DNA of 64,000 nucleotides, taken from Triatoma infestans. Its lineage: Eukaryota > Arthropoda > Insecta > Hemiptera > Reduviidae. The DNA is taken from assembly GCA_011037195.1 (NCBI GenBank), contig JAAEAF010000669.1, positions 1 through 64,000 of the forward strand, in the 5' to 3' direction. The notes under the pieces were generated by a model. That model was not told the DNA's origin. It saw nothing but the letters and a program-made list of their open reading frames with translations, and searched no databases. The first letter of the stretch is position 1. Every line of letters begins with the position of its first letter. Shown here in pieces: positions 1 to 10,745 of this stretch. The position numbers and the translations under genes were made by a program.

Positions 1-230
1 TTCAAGTGTAAAGTCCAGGCAGTCAGTGTCACTTATTATATTATACAGTGTTAACCAGATTTAGTTGATTCATTTAAACCATATCATTTCTCTACATCAA
101 CAACCCCATTACAGCAGCAAGAGAAAGAAAACAAGCATTATTAACAGGAAAATTAAAAAACAAAATTTCAACATTTCACTTTTCTTGTTGCCAGAACAAA
201 CTGATGGCATGAATATAAAGAAAAACTATT

Positions 231-1330
231 ATATTTATTTATTTATTTCAACGGGTAAAAGCCCAGTTACAATAATTAACAATATGGTTACTAATAATAA
301 ATTGTCAAATATAAATCGAGAACATAAATATATATAAAACACACAAAAAATTAGATATTTAACGTGTACTAACAAAAATATAATTGCCTAACTAGAACAA
401 TTTCTTCTTAAATTTTTGTTTAAAACAAACAAATCACATTCAGGAGATAATTTGCTACAATTGTTCATGAAGTGTGATAGTGGACGAAAATTGGCATAGT
501 TTGCTGGGTTATAGTTTTTTGAAAACATTAATTGCTGACGAGTACTCTTCATAGGTACTGAATATTAAGTTTACTGCGTAAGTCAGAACAATTAGGAGCT
601 TAAAACAAATATGCAACTGTTGCTGTTGGATCTCCTATTGTCAAGAGGTTGTAGAGTCAGACTTTCCATACTATCATTCGGTGCAACATGATGAATACCA
701 CTTTTCCTATACCAAATAAGACGAAGAAACCCCCTTTAGGTAGGTTTGATTGCTAAGGTTACCATACAAAAACCACATTCGAGCAACGGCCGGACCATTA
801 AAATAAGGTTACTAAAGAGCAGCTATTTTTAAAGTGTTTAGTGTTCTAGTTATAAAACCGGGAGACTAATTGGCTTTACTTATAATCGAAGCGATATGAG
901 AGCCAAAAGATAAGTCACTGTCGAAAATTATGTCAAGATCTCTAACTTGTTCAACGGAAAATAGTTTATAATCGTAGTTTAAAGGATTTGCATTTCTATG
1001 AAAAAACATTCCTTTACATTTGTTTACGTTTAAATTAATATTGCTAGCCAAGCACCAAGGTGGCAACTTCGTTAAAGAGTCCTGAAGTAATAGAGCATCA
1101 TTTAAAGAATTAATTGAAAGAAATGCTTACACACCATTGACAAACAAAGAAAATTTAACAGATTGAAAACATGAATTTATATAATTGGTGAAGAATTTAA
1201 AAAGAAAGGAACTAGATGTGACCCCTGAAGAACACCAAGAAGAAGCGAGGTAACATTGAGAGAAAGTATTTTTAAGTTTAATGATTTGATATCTCTTGGA
1301 GAAACAACTGGATAGGCAATCCATCAAGGA
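231..1330 (-). pseudogene. CR1/Jockey-type LINE reverse transcriptase remnant (family C)
   Basis: A decayed C-terminal half of a non-LTR reverse transcriptase, read on the minus strand. At about 1127-1250 the translation keeps a degraded version of the LINE palm motif (SGVPQGSHLGPLLF-like, here SGVTSSSFLFKFF) followed by NYINSCF. At 866-1066 comes the thumb segment, with NLNVNKCKGM and DLDIIFDSDLSFGSHIASII, as in Jockey and CR1 families. The aspartates of the active site are lost (FVNGV where FADDV is expected). The left boundary is an AAAT-repeat tail at 231-248, preceded in element orientation by a TGGGCTTTTACCC hairpin. The same 3' end recurs at about 43005-43040, so these two are one family. 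No intact ORF remains. Confidence 0.75.
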
Positions 1331-1892
1331 AACTTATTTATACATTTTTCCAAATTTTCCCTATTCTCACAATTTCGTTCCAAAGAATAATGTGTTTCAA
1401 ATACATCAGTAGACTATTTCAAATACAAACAATACAGCATTTCTGGCTGAATTAACCAGTATTTGATTTCAATATTTCGTATATCATGTACAAAAAAGAA
1501 AAAAATAATAAATAAGATATAAGGAAATATTGATCAGACTCCTTTGTAAAAGTTGCAAAAAAAATGTGAAGTGCAGGGAAGTAATATAAGGAAACAAGAT
1601 TCAGTGAACAGATAATACAGGGAATATTTTGTAACAGTATTGTAGAAAAGTTTCAATTTTATCTTACTTATTGCATTTTCAAGGAAACAGTTTTACAAAA
1701 TAGTAGTGTCTCTATCTTTGCGCTTTAAAGTAAGAAATAAAGAAACTACATCATCCCCCGCCAAAAGAAATGATAAAAAAATATTTTCGGGGTGATGCAC
1801 ACCAAATAACCAGTTTTAGCTATTTTTGTTAATTGTTTGTACTGTATTATGTACTTTCTTTTTTAAAAGAACTTTTTCATCGCTTTTTCATT
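1331..1892. other. No gene recognised
   Basis: AT-rich sequence with stops in all frames. I see no coding motif, tRNA or tandem array here. Confidence 0.5.
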
Positions 1893-1976
1893 TATAACTC
1901 TGAAGAAGGGTTCAATAAATTTTCGAAACGCTGGTTTGTTTTTTTTTTGTTTTTTTTACCGCTCCTTGACATCTTA
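1893..1976 (+). ncRNA. Decayed hammerhead ribozyme (ACGU family)
   Basis: CTGAAGA is at 1900-1906 and GAAAC at 1925-1929, the two invariant boxes of a hammerhead core. Between them is a stem II that now pairs poorly. Stem III reads ACGC instead of the palindrome ACGT seen in the copies near 39.9 and 40.2 kb. The downstream tail (ACCGCTCCTTGACATCT, 1960-1976) matches the tail of those copies (GACCGCTCCTCGAGATCT), so this is an old member of the same element family. It is probably inactive. Confidence 0.5.
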
Positions 1977-3230
1977 AGTAAAATCAAGCAGTCGAGAATT
2001 ATTATCTTTGTAGAAGTAAATATAAACTGAAGCCTACTTGATACTGCACTATAATTAATAGTTTAGGACTTGGAATGTATACTTAATATAGATTGAGAAT
2101 AAATAGATAGTAAGAGAGATTCGATGAGAGTATACAATATAGAACGATTGGTTAGTCTGTTCGATATACACTGTTATAGACTGCAAACTGGCTTCCTTTT
2201 ATAAGAAAATCCTCAGAAGGGTGGTTACGCGTAGTTTGTTGTAGCTAGGGAAGCTTAATCGAGCGGTCAGGTTGCATAGGCATGTGAGAAGCGCGGTAAT
2301 ATAGCAACAATGGGGATGTGCTGTGATAATGATAAGAAATCATGGTAGCAATAAGAAACTTTTATTTCATTTTCAAAAATCAGTCAAGTCGCACTTTCAA
2401 ATGACCAACCTTCAATTGACTGAAACTGAAAAGCTCTGATTGACGGATTTTTATCGAAACTTGATTATTAGATGCGATGGTATTATCTAAAAAAGGAACA
2501 TAAAGTAGGAAATTCCGGCGATATTTCCTCTTACAGTAGTAAGAGTCAGTAAAAAGAAGAAGAACATGTTCTGATTTGGCGTAGATTCTGCTAGGTTAGC
2601 CCCGGTGCCCAGAAGAACAATAAGCAAATACAAGAATTTTTTTGTCAACAATAATTAGGATAAAAACATGAAATCAATTACAATTTTAACAAATAACAAT
2701 TGCTTCTTTTATAGGATCAACGTCTGTTTCACTTGGGCTATATATCTCTTTTTGTTTTCGTTTTAATATTATACCATCATTACGTAGATATTGAAAAATA
2801 TTAAGTGAACATTACAGGACCCCCTTTTTTTTTTCTTTTTTTTTCAATTTGCAGCGAGGCCAAGGTTGGGAGAATGATGATGAGAGAAACACTTTGATGA
2901 CTTTAAAAAAGGCGGGTACCCTTCCCGCCGTCTCCTGCCAGTAGCCAAGGATTTCTCCCCGCCGCCTCCTACCAGTAGCCAAGGATTGTCTTCCAATCCT
3001 TCCTAATGACACGCTTCTTCATTCTCTCTCACTCTCGCTTCCTCCTTTATATTTTCCTTTTGTTCTTCCTTCATTTAACAGCAAACCAACTTTTTTCTTT
3101 ATTTTTTACTTTCCCTTAGCGCTGTAAAAGGAATTACTGCGATCGAATTAAATTTTTCCAAATTCAGTTTTCACTACAAATATCTATGTTTTAACTTCCT
3201 AGTACACAAAAATTAACTAATCAATGTATG
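1977..3230. other. No gene; short local duplication
   Basis: No coding signal. A GC-rich segment of about 30 bp ending GTAGCCAAGGATT is duplicated in tandem at 2924-2953 and 2957-2987, with a few differences. Near 2523-2555 is a CTTCCTCTTACAGTAGTAAGAG motif, the recurrent edge of the ACTTCCGG repeat family described below. Confidence 0.5.
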
Positions 3231-3239
3231 TGATAGTAA

Positions 3240-3400
3240 ATGGTATTTTATCGTGTACGAAATCACACGAACTTGGTGAATTTGTTCTGACGATGGATGA
3301 AAATCCGAAACCGGTTAGGAATAAAAGGAATATGCATGCTACGACGGATAAAATACCAGATGTTATCCAGCATTGCGGACCCATCCACATAATCAATAAA
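3240..3400 (+). mobile_element. Small hammerhead-bearing insertion with target duplication
   Basis: A 161-bp segment bounded by a direct repeat TGATAGTAA (3231-3239 and 3401-3409), read as a target-site duplication. The flanks also share an imperfect AATCAAT, so the duplication may be longer. Inside, a perfect 12-bp inverted repeat, TGGTATTTTATC (3241-3252) and GATAAAATACCA (3347-3358), brackets a hammerhead core. There is no ORF. The layout fits a non-autonomous retroelement mobilised by another element; a Penelope-like donor is inferred from the ribozyme type. Confidence 0.6.
3282..3325 (+). ncRNA. Hammerhead ribozyme motif (ACCGGU family)
   Basis: CTGACGA at 3287-3293, an extra T, stem II GGAT/ATCC with a GAAA loop (3295-3306), GAAA at 3307-3310, palindromic stem III ACCGGT (3310-3315), and cleavage-site U at 3316. 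Stem I is weak: AGGAA downstream against TTGTT upstream, with one mismatch and one G-U pair. The core is present but stem I appears decayed, so self-cleavage is uncertain. Confidence 0.6.
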
Positions 3401-3579
3401 TGATAGTAATTGAAATATTTATATATTCTGTCCAGATATCCACATGCGAATCCGACACATAGGTTTTGATCAGCCTCTGTATATAGTAGCGTGACTTTAT
3501 TGAAAAATTTATTTCAGTTTTTTACACCTCCTCATCATGAAAAAGACACGGTTTTTCTTTAAAATATTTATCCTATCCT

Positions 3580-3970
3580 TGATGATTTCATTTCCGATCA
3601 TCAGTTTGGTTTCCCTGCTAACAAGCCACAGTACAACCACGTTGTTGTCGCTATCACATCTGCCCTGATGTTTCTTTGACATCGCTCAAGCGTTTGACCA
3701 GGTCTCGCACGAGGCTTGCTGTGGAAACTCAAAGAAGTCCTTCTCTCAACACTGTTTGATGGTACTACGTCATTGCCCCAAATCCTGACCTTGTCTTCGC
3801 ATCTCGTACCCTGCAATCCCATATTATATCAGCATAAGGCTGGCTTAACTCAACCAGGTGAGTTTTGGTTGAGCTTCCTACGATTTCTTCGTATTTACAT
3901 GTACTTGGACCTCAAACACCCAAATACCGCAGAGATCCACTCTCGCATACAGAGACACTGATACACTATC
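3580..3970 (+). pseudogene. Jockey-type reverse transcriptase fragment
   Basis: Translated pieces read DHQFGFPANKPQYNHV near 3597-3645, then, across a frameshift, QAFDQV and GLLWKLKEVLLSTLFD near 3688-3760. This is the order found in Jockey-clade RT (HQFGF, then the DISQAFDKVWHEGLLYKLK block). A weak AGLTQP near 3838-3858 may be the AGVPQG motif. Stops and frame changes break it throughout. It belongs to the same broad type as the element at 34.4-38.0 kb. Confidence 0.6.
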
Positions 3971-4083
3971 TTATAAGGCTAAACATTTTTATGTCCATAT
4001 TCAGGGAACCACAAAAATGTATTTCCAATTTGAAGGCTCAATTTCGAACATTTAAGACGACCATAGCACTTCCATGCATGTGA

Positions 4084-4660
4084 GAATTCTCTCGAGTGCA
4101 ACCTTCACCAGACTTTCTTTTACTGCACCAGTTTTATTGTTTACACAGTTTCATAATCGACAAATTTTCTTCGAAATTACAATTTTTACTAAATGTTTAC
4201 CTGTCATCTGTTACATATCAATGGAAGAAACTAACTTCCATAAAATGAACTTCCGGCCACCGCCTCTTTAAATGAAGTTTCTCGGGAAAAATTCCAAACA
4301 AAAGTGATAAGTCCCCGTATGTATGCTTAGTATAACAAATTTAATGAACCCAAACTTTGGCAATGTATTTAATTCTAATTAATATTATTCAGATGACAAA
4401 ATTATATAATAAACTAAAATAGCATCTTAGAGGAAATCATAATCCACCCCTTTCCGCAAAGGAAGTCCCCTTAAAGGAATTTTCCCGGAGAAATGTTTCG
4501 GTTAAAAGTTCAAGCTCTTTACATGTGTAGTTCATATAACAATTTTAAATAAAATCGTTGGAGTTGTTTTCGAGAAAATCGCACAAACTTATACATCCAT
4601 TCAACTTCCGGTTGAAGAACTTTGACAGATAACTTCCTGTTGGATCCCATAGAAATAACA
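4084..4660 (+). repeat. ACTTCCGG dispersed repeat block
   Basis: Recurrent phrases of this family appear in fixed order: CTTTCTTTTACTGCA, ACTTCCGG, TTAATTCTAATTAATATTAT, AGATGACAAAATT, CCCGGAGAAATGTTTC, AGTTCATATAAC and TTTTCGAGAAAATCGCA. The block is interrupted by the fold-back insertion at 4674-4925. No coding content. Confidence 0.7.
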
Positions 4661-4673
4661 AATTAAATATCAA

Positions 4674-4925
4674 TTGTGGTGGTTGGTTCCGCAGACCTGG
4701 AAAGCATCAGAGACATTTTCCGTGGAAGCCTGTTTCATTTTGTGTATTTTAAACATTAGACTTTAGAGTATTTTAAACATACACCTCAGTTAGTGTGAAA
4801 CTAAGTCTCTGTACGAGTCTGTGTTGGCACACTGTCTGAAAAGCGCATCCTGAAGATGGGCGAACGCCCGAAACCGGTCGATGACCACAAAATGAAGCAG
4901 GCTTCCACGGAAAATGTCTCTGATG
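4674..4925. mobile_element. Head-to-head fold-back element carrying a hammerhead
   Basis: A 252-bp insertion flanked by a 13-bp direct repeat AATTAAATATCAA (4661-4673 and 4926-4938). The right arm (about 4790-4925, plus orientation) holds the ribozyme and the tail GATGACCACAAAATGAAGC. The left arm (4674-4742) is a shorter, inverted copy of the same tail. The arms are separated by about 50 bp. Inverted, unequally truncated copies with a target duplication of this length are typical of Penelope-like element insertions; the assignment is inference. The same family recurs at 19.9 kb. Confidence 0.65.
4843..4890 (+). ncRNA. Hammerhead ribozyme (ACCGGU family), well formed
   Basis: Stem I strand CATC (4846-4849), CTGAAGA (4850-4856), one extra T, stem II GGGC/GCCC with a GAAC loop (4858-4869), GAAA (4870-4873), self-complementary ACCGGT (4873-4878) serving as a loopless stem III, cleavage-site C at 4879, then GATG (4880-4883) pairing with CATC. 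All invariant core residues are present. A three-pair stem III without a loop suggests cleavage as a dimer, as known for minimal hammerheads of Penelope-like elements. The extra T after CTGAAGA departs from the textbook core. Confidence 0.75.
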
Positions 4926-4938
4926 AATTAAATATCAA

Positions 4939-5220
4939 GTTTGAACTTCCTATGATTTTTCTTTTTGTGATTGCCGTTTGACCACTCAAACACAAACAGA
5001 CCATTTTCTGAAAACCCTTTTTTCGGACTAAGTGGACTTCAAAATATGTACTCGATATCGAAAATTTGACACGATTTCAATATTTGATCTTACAGCGGTA
5101 AAAAGTAAAAATCTGTCCAATAGACTGGATATTGTCCAAAAAAAACGAAAAAACTACAGGATCAGAAATGCAAATGTTATCTCGCATTAATGGAAGTTAT
5201 GGTTTAAGAACCCGGAAGTT
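4939..5220 (+). repeat. ACTTCCGG dispersed repeat block, continued
   Basis: Continuation of the repeat interrupted at 4674. It has ACTTCAAAATATGTACTCGATATCGAAAATTTG-type sequence and ends near CCCGGAAGTT at about 5211-5220, where the Gypsy 3' LTR region begins. Confidence 0.55.
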
Positions 5221-5226
5221 TCTTTT

Positions 5227-5427
5227 TAAAAAGAGATTTTATTTAAATTACAATAATACAAAGAGTACAATACTTTAAAGTAATGGTTAACACTGAGAGA
5301 CACTTTGAACTGTACTGTATGGTTGTGAGCTTGGAACTGCCTGCCTGCTGGCCGGTGGGAGTATTTATATGTTGTCAGCTCCTGCTGACGTAGCAGTAGT
5401 AATTTTCCTAGAGGTAGTGTTATAACT
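5227..5427 (-). repeat. 3' LTR of the Gypsy/errantivirus-like element
   Basis: On the minus strand a polypurine tract (GAGGAGGGAGG, about 5428-5438) is followed directly by AGTTATAAC, an errantivirus-like LTR start. The LTR then holds TATAAATA near 5362-5370 as a promoter and AATAAA near 5240 as a polyadenylation signal. The right end in element orientation (about 5227) is approximate. The partner 5' LTR is absent because the element is truncated at its 5' end. Confidence 0.6.
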
Positions 5428-5439
5428 CCTCCCTCCTCA

Positions 5440-6985
5440 AGTTTGGAGCTTCTGCGACAATTGGCACGGAAGTCCAGGGTAGATATGTCGAGGTGTGGGT
5501 TGTAGTTGGTCTCCTTCTGTTGCGCCCGGATTCGTCTTCTTTCTACAGACATAGTAAACATACAAAGGGGGCAACAGTAGTAGAAGTATTGGAATGATAA
5601 TAAAATAGTAGAGATGTGCCGAGTCCCTGGGTGTTTCTTCTAGTAACTCCAGTGGTTCCATCTTTAGGTTGATTTTGTGCAGATTTTCAAAAGATATGGA
5701 ACACAAAAGTGTTGGTGTGAGTGAACACTTGTGTAGTTGTCACTATGCCTTTGGAATCCTTGTATATGGGTATGGCTTTGCTTTCTAGTAGAGTTTCGTC
5801 TTTGTTTAATTTTATGAGGCTAGTGTTGGTCAAGAATATAGTGTCATTATGGTTGTCCTTTCTTATTACAATTCTATTGGTCCTGAAAGTTAAAAAGTGG
5901 TCCACAAAAGGGATGTATTTGATAAATGGTGCACTTGATGTGTATACCGTCTTGCATGCTGCGGGGTTGATGTTGGTGATGAGTTGGCGAATACAATCGT
6001 TTTGGATGCTGGTTTTGTTGCGGCAGTACATAGCGCTGTTGATTTCCTCACAGGTGGCTGTAAATAACTCATCTTGGATTTTTAGGATCAAAGGTGGATG
6101 GACATGAATTGTCAGGAGGTGGTTGTCTCTCTCTATAGGATAGGATAAGAGGAAGTACGTCTCAAAGGAAGGGGTTTTTAGGGGAACGCTAATAAAGTAG
6201 TAGACGTTCCAATTTTTTATTGAGCAGTGTACCCTGCTTAATTGCCAAAGTGCTTCTATGTCAGGGGTTATGAAGCTTACATTGTGAGATCGTTGTAGTG
6301 ACTCAAGATCTTTGAGAAGAAAGATGCTAGAATGGATAGTGTTTAATCTACAGAATTCTAGAGAGTTTTCCATGTTGTCAATTTTGTTTGCGATAAGGAC
6401 CAGGTTAAAGAGGATAGAATTAAATTGCTGATTTAGCTCAATCTGGCTAACTATAGGGTTGGAGAAGAAGGTTGTCATTTTGTCATTGTTAGTTCGTATA
6501 ATCTGTATATCGTGATTGAACTCTTCAATTACTCGCTTGTTTATTGCCATTTGGGTTTTTAGGTTATTTTGGAGGTGAAAACTGTTTCGTTCAATAGTGT
6601 TGATGACTTTGTCGTATCGTTCCTTGTCGTCACTGTCCATGTTTCCGGTTAACCAGGAAATGGCTTTGCCTAGGCCATTAATGAGTCCCCGTTTAGGTCT
6701 GGATTTGTTAAGGGTTAAATGGTCTAGCTTATTACGAAGGTAATAATAGTATTTAAAGAGTGATTTTATTTGGTTCGTCTTGTTGAGTTGGTACGTGGTG
6801 CTGATAACGGTAAAAGTCTCATCTAATTCTCTGTCAATTAATTGCACGTCAGCGATATGTATAAACGTATAGTATCTGTCTATGACGTAAGCTGGGCGGA
6901 AGGCAATAGGCAACATTCCAGCCCCGTGCGTCAAGTCTATTATCTCTAGGCTGGTGGTTAAATTACTCATTGCTATCAGTTGCAA
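5440..6985 (-). pseudogene. env: env-like envelope glycoprotein of the Gypsy element, frameshifted
   Basis: The main reading frame (5687-6985, 432 codons) looks like the baculovirus-F/errantivirus Env family. At about residues 98-101 it has a furin-type site RPKR, followed at once by a glycine-rich fusion-peptide-like stretch (GLINGLGKAISWLTG). A long helical ectodomain and scattered cysteines (CRLN, CSIKN, CEE, MYCRNK, CIRQ, CKTV) follow. The frame stops just before the membrane anchor. A very hydrophobic segment (about 5560-5620) with a following VCRKK lies in a different frame in the overlapping downstream ORF, so a frameshift near 5690-5705 separates the ectodomain from its anchor. The start overlaps the end of the integrase frame by about 20 bp, the usual pol/env arrangement. 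As it stands it cannot make a membrane-anchored protein from one frame. Confidence 0.8.
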
Positions 6986-8610
6986 TATGTGCAGAATTGC
7001 TAGGTTCCCTATTGTCAGCGATTGTGATATGTGCGTCGTTGCTTGCCCCTGCGTCTGTAACAGAGATAAGTTGCTGTGTGAATTTTCTTGGTCTTTTTAA
7101 AAGATTAGGATGCACTTTAAAAGATTTCCTTTGAGTGTTTACTAGTTTAGTTTTTTGAGAATAGTTTCCTCTTTTAAACTTTGGCTTGGCTTTGCCATAT
7201 TGTTTGTCACGTATGTAAATTTCGCCTTCCGGAATTTCTATATTTTCTCTGGTCTGGTTTAGTCTATTAGTCCGTGTTTCTTTTTCTTTTTCGATAATTT
7301 CTTTAATAGCGCGGGCTACCAATTCCCTGTCTTCGTGATATTCTTTGACCTTTTGCTCTAAAATCAGGTCCTGCGCGTACGTGGTCGTTTGCAGTCCAAA
7401 GGTTATGTCATTGGGTGTCAGTTTTAAGTTGGAAACTATGGCGTTATTGTAGGCTATTAGTCCTAGTCTTAGAATTTTATTGAGGGTGTAGTCTTTTCCG
7501 TGTTTGATTATGTTCAGGATCTCAATTAGAGTGGAATGGGCTCGGTTTACTAGTCCGTTGGAGTCTGAATGGTTTGGGGTAGTAAAGTGGGTGTCTATGT
7601 TATTGTATTTTAGAAAGTTTTCAACTAGTCCGTTTTTAAATTCTGTTCCGTTGTCAAATTGAATGGTCTTAGGGCAAGGGAATAGACTTAGATAGTGTTC
7701 TAAAGAAGTGACGATTTCGTTGGCAGAGGAGGTTCTAATTAGATAACCGTATAGTTTTTTGGAAAAACAGTCGATGAGTGTAAAGATTTGCTTCCCGTTG
7801 TAGTGTAGTATGTCTCCTTGTAGTCTCTCGAAAGGTTTGGAAGGAGTAGGGGTAATTTCATAAATTTGTCTAATTGGTCTGCGGTCGTATTTAACTTCCT
7901 TACAAAGGGAACAGTTGTTAATTACTTTTGTTATATGTTCTAGCATTTTTGCCAGTAGTAACGTTTAGTTAGGGTTCTGTAAACTTCATGTATACCACGG
8001 TGTGCGGTTTTGCCGACGTGATAGTTTTGAATAGTTTCTTCTTGTTCAGAGGAGCCTGTTATGTCTAGTTTTTTGGTGTAGTAGCGTTTAAGTTTGACGG
8101 TTGGAAATTTGTATTTTATTATGTTGGACAGGTGAACAAAGATTTGGTCATATATCTGTTCGTCAATGGAGTTTTCTATAGGAGGTGAGCACAGGACGCC
8201 GTACGTATGGTTTGGTTGTAAGTACTCTAGGCAGTATTCGTCTATGTCGTTAGAGTATGGGTACCTGGTGTACCAGTTGTACCGTGTTTTGTTAAACGGT
8301 CTGTCGATTGGAATTTTCGTCTCGGGGTTGCCTCGGGTTAGAACAATTTGGAATTTTTCCACGTTAATGCAGCGTGTTTTGTCGTCAATTATTTTAACTT
8401 GGCTGTTAGAGGATTCTTGGGAGTGTTGCGTTTGTAGGCTTTCATTGTCGTCTTCGGCGGTAATGTTTAGGGCTCTGGCTAGGTCTTCTAGGATGTCGTC
8501 GCTATTCTCAGGTGAAGGGGCCGAGAGGAATTCGTCCAGGACTTCGTCTGGATTTGGACTTGGGGACGAGGTCTCTAGGGCATTTAGGTCTTTTTCTTCT
8601 GGCGGATTTG
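6963..8610 (-). pseudogene. pol: Gypsy integrase with spacer, frameshifted and missing its catalytic Glu
   Basis: The N-terminal part (7940-8362 and the open frame to its right) ends with a zinc-binding HHCC start (HVGKTAHRGIHEVY, YYWQK). The frame then shifts by one base in a short A run near 7945. The second frame (6963-7946) continues with CSLCKE, the catalytic core Asp in LQGDILHY, and the second Asp in QFDNGTEFKN. Thirty-five residues later, where DD35E integrases have Glu, the codon encodes Asn (GLVNRAHSTL, about 7545). The C-terminal region is basic. Integrase would join element DNA into the host chromosome; this copy is doubly disabled. A further frame change near 8595-8615 separates it from RNase H. 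Confidence 0.8.
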
Positions 8611-10745
8611 TGATAGTGCGTCTGCTACTACGTTAGTCTTTCCCTGTACGTACTTGACGTCAAAGTCAAAGTCAGCTAATTGTAATTTCCATCTGATTAG
8701 TTTGGCATTGGGCTCTTTTAAATTGTGTAACCATTGTAATGGTCTGTGGTCTGTCTGTATTGTAAATTTGCGTCCGTAAATGTATGGTCTAAAGTGTTTG
8801 CAGGCCCAAACTATGGCCAGTAGTTCTTTTTCTATAGTGGAATAGTTTTCTTCCTGTCTATTTAGTGTACGAGAGGCAAAGGAAATAGGAAGGTCTTTTC
8901 CGTCGATGTTCTGGGATAGGACTGCTCCGATAGCGTAATTGGAAGCGTCTGTTGTGAGGATAAAAGGCTTTTCAAAGTCAGGTAATTGTAGGATAGGACT
9001 GTTCTGTAGAAGGGATTTAAGGGTTTCAAAGGCTTTTTTGTAGTCGCCGTCAATCACTATAGTTCTGTTTTTTCTGAGTGCGAGAGTCAGCGGTCTAGCT
9101 ATTTTAGCGTAATTTTTAATCATTTTCCGATAATAGCCAGTAAGTCCAAGGAACTGTTTGATTTGTTTTTCCGTTTTAGGGAGAGGAAAGTTCGCAATTG
9201 CTTCTAGTTTGGCCGGGTTTGATTGTATGCCTCTGTCCGAGATAATATGTCCTAAAAAGAGTAGTTCTCTATTACAGAATTCCGTTTTGTCCAATTGTGT
9301 CTTTAGGTTGTGTTGTTTTAGTCTCTCGAAAACCGTCTTGAGGTGTTTTATGTGCTCGTCTAGGTTGTCTGAGAAAATTATAATGTCGTCCATGTATACT
9401 AGTACGTTAGGGATCCTCGAAAAGAGGGGATTCATTGCTCTTTGGAAAGTGGGGTGAGCGTTCTTAAGACCGAAGGGCATGCGTAAGAATTCGTAGTGTC
9501 CGTTTTCCGTGGAGAATGCGGTCTTGGGAACTGATTCGGGGTCCATCTCGATTTGATGGAACCCGGAAGCTAAGTCGATCGCAGAGAAGTAAGTCGCGCG
9601 TCCTATTTTACCGAATAAGTCTTCGATGTTAGGAAGGGGGAATTTGTCTTCGACTGTCTTGCTGTTAAGTTTCCGGTAGTCTATAACCATTCTTATTTTC
9701 TTTTTTCCTGAGGCGTCTGGTTTCTTTGGTACTACCCAAATTGGGCTGTTGTAGGGGGAGTTTGAGTGCTGTATTATTTTGTTTTCTAATAGTTTGTCAT
9801 TTTCAATTTGTACGTCTTTCCGGTAAATTTCCGGGTATCTATAGTTTCGGGTGTATACTGGGTTTTCGTCGGTGGTTCTTATTTTATGTTTTAAGAGATT
9901 GGTAGAACTTAGGCGATCATTTTCTCTTTTTATTATTTGGGGATATTCTTGAAGTAATTTAGTTATTTTTTCCTTTTCTTCTTTATTCATGTGATTAGTT
10001 CTAATTAAAGTAGGGATTTCCTTTTTTATTTCATTTACGACAGGATCACCGGACATTTCGGGACAATTGGTCATTACTATGTCGGGGATGTCTGTACAAA
10101 TTTCTTGCGGTTCGTCAATATCCATCGGTTCGGGGCAAATGGCCATTACTTCTTTGGATTCGACTTCGCACACAATTTTATTATTATTAATGCTATATAG
10201 TCCTTCTTTTACCGTACATTTATCATTAATTTTTATATCTTCGCTGATTAGACCGTATTTTAATTCTTTATTTTTTACAGGAAATTCAATAAAATTGACA
10301 CCTTGCTCTAAGGTGATTATATTTGGATCGTTGTCCGGGGGGTTAAGGGTGAATTTTAGGGGAATGGTGCCTTGAGGATAGGAAAGGATGTTATTATTTA
10401 AATCTATGCTCATACCGAGCTCTTGCATTGTTTTATGGCCTAGTAAAATATCGTATTTATCTGAAAATGGGAATAGGTGAAATTTGGTTTGGAGGTTTAC
10501 ATTAAAGGTTTCTAGGATATTAAATTTACATGATGTTTCTCCGTGTTTCTTTCCTGCGGGAGTTGAGATTATGAAGGGATCTTTTAATAATAGGACGTTA
10601 GCAGGTACCACGTTTGGGTTAATATAATTTTCTGATGAACCGGTGTCTATTAACCATTTTAGGCTGGATTCATCTACAAAGTGAGGTAATGATTTGTTTA
10701 CAAGGTTTAGGTTGAATTCGGGGGGCCTTCTTGGCTCCCGTGGCC
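8584..10745 (-). pseudogene. pol: Gypsy protease, reverse transcriptase and RNase H
   Basis: Long open frame in pol. The aspartic protease motif DTGSS is at 10632-10646, just upstream of the 675-codon stretch that runs to 8584. RT follows: AIDLASGFHQIEMD, RMPFGLKNAHPTFQRAM, and the active site YMDDIIIFS near 9375-9400, all intact. RNase H follows: TTDASNYAIGAVLSQ, EKELLAIVWACKHFRPY, and TDHRPLQWL. The family order (PR-RT-RH-IN-env) is the Ty3/Gypsy errantivirus order. The frame begins abruptly at about 10745, joined to an unrelated LINE fragment, so gag, the primer binding site and the 5' LTR are missing. This segment is the best preserved coding stretch of the element. Confidence 0.85.

Noticed and set aside
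65..337. 90-codon plus-strand open frame at the window start
   Set aside because: It overlaps the 3' tail of the family C LINE on the other strand, has low-complexity composition and no domain.
5226..5561. 111-codon minus-strand frame over the LTR
   Set aside because: It spans the polypurine tract, LTR promoter and polyadenylation signal; a chance frame.
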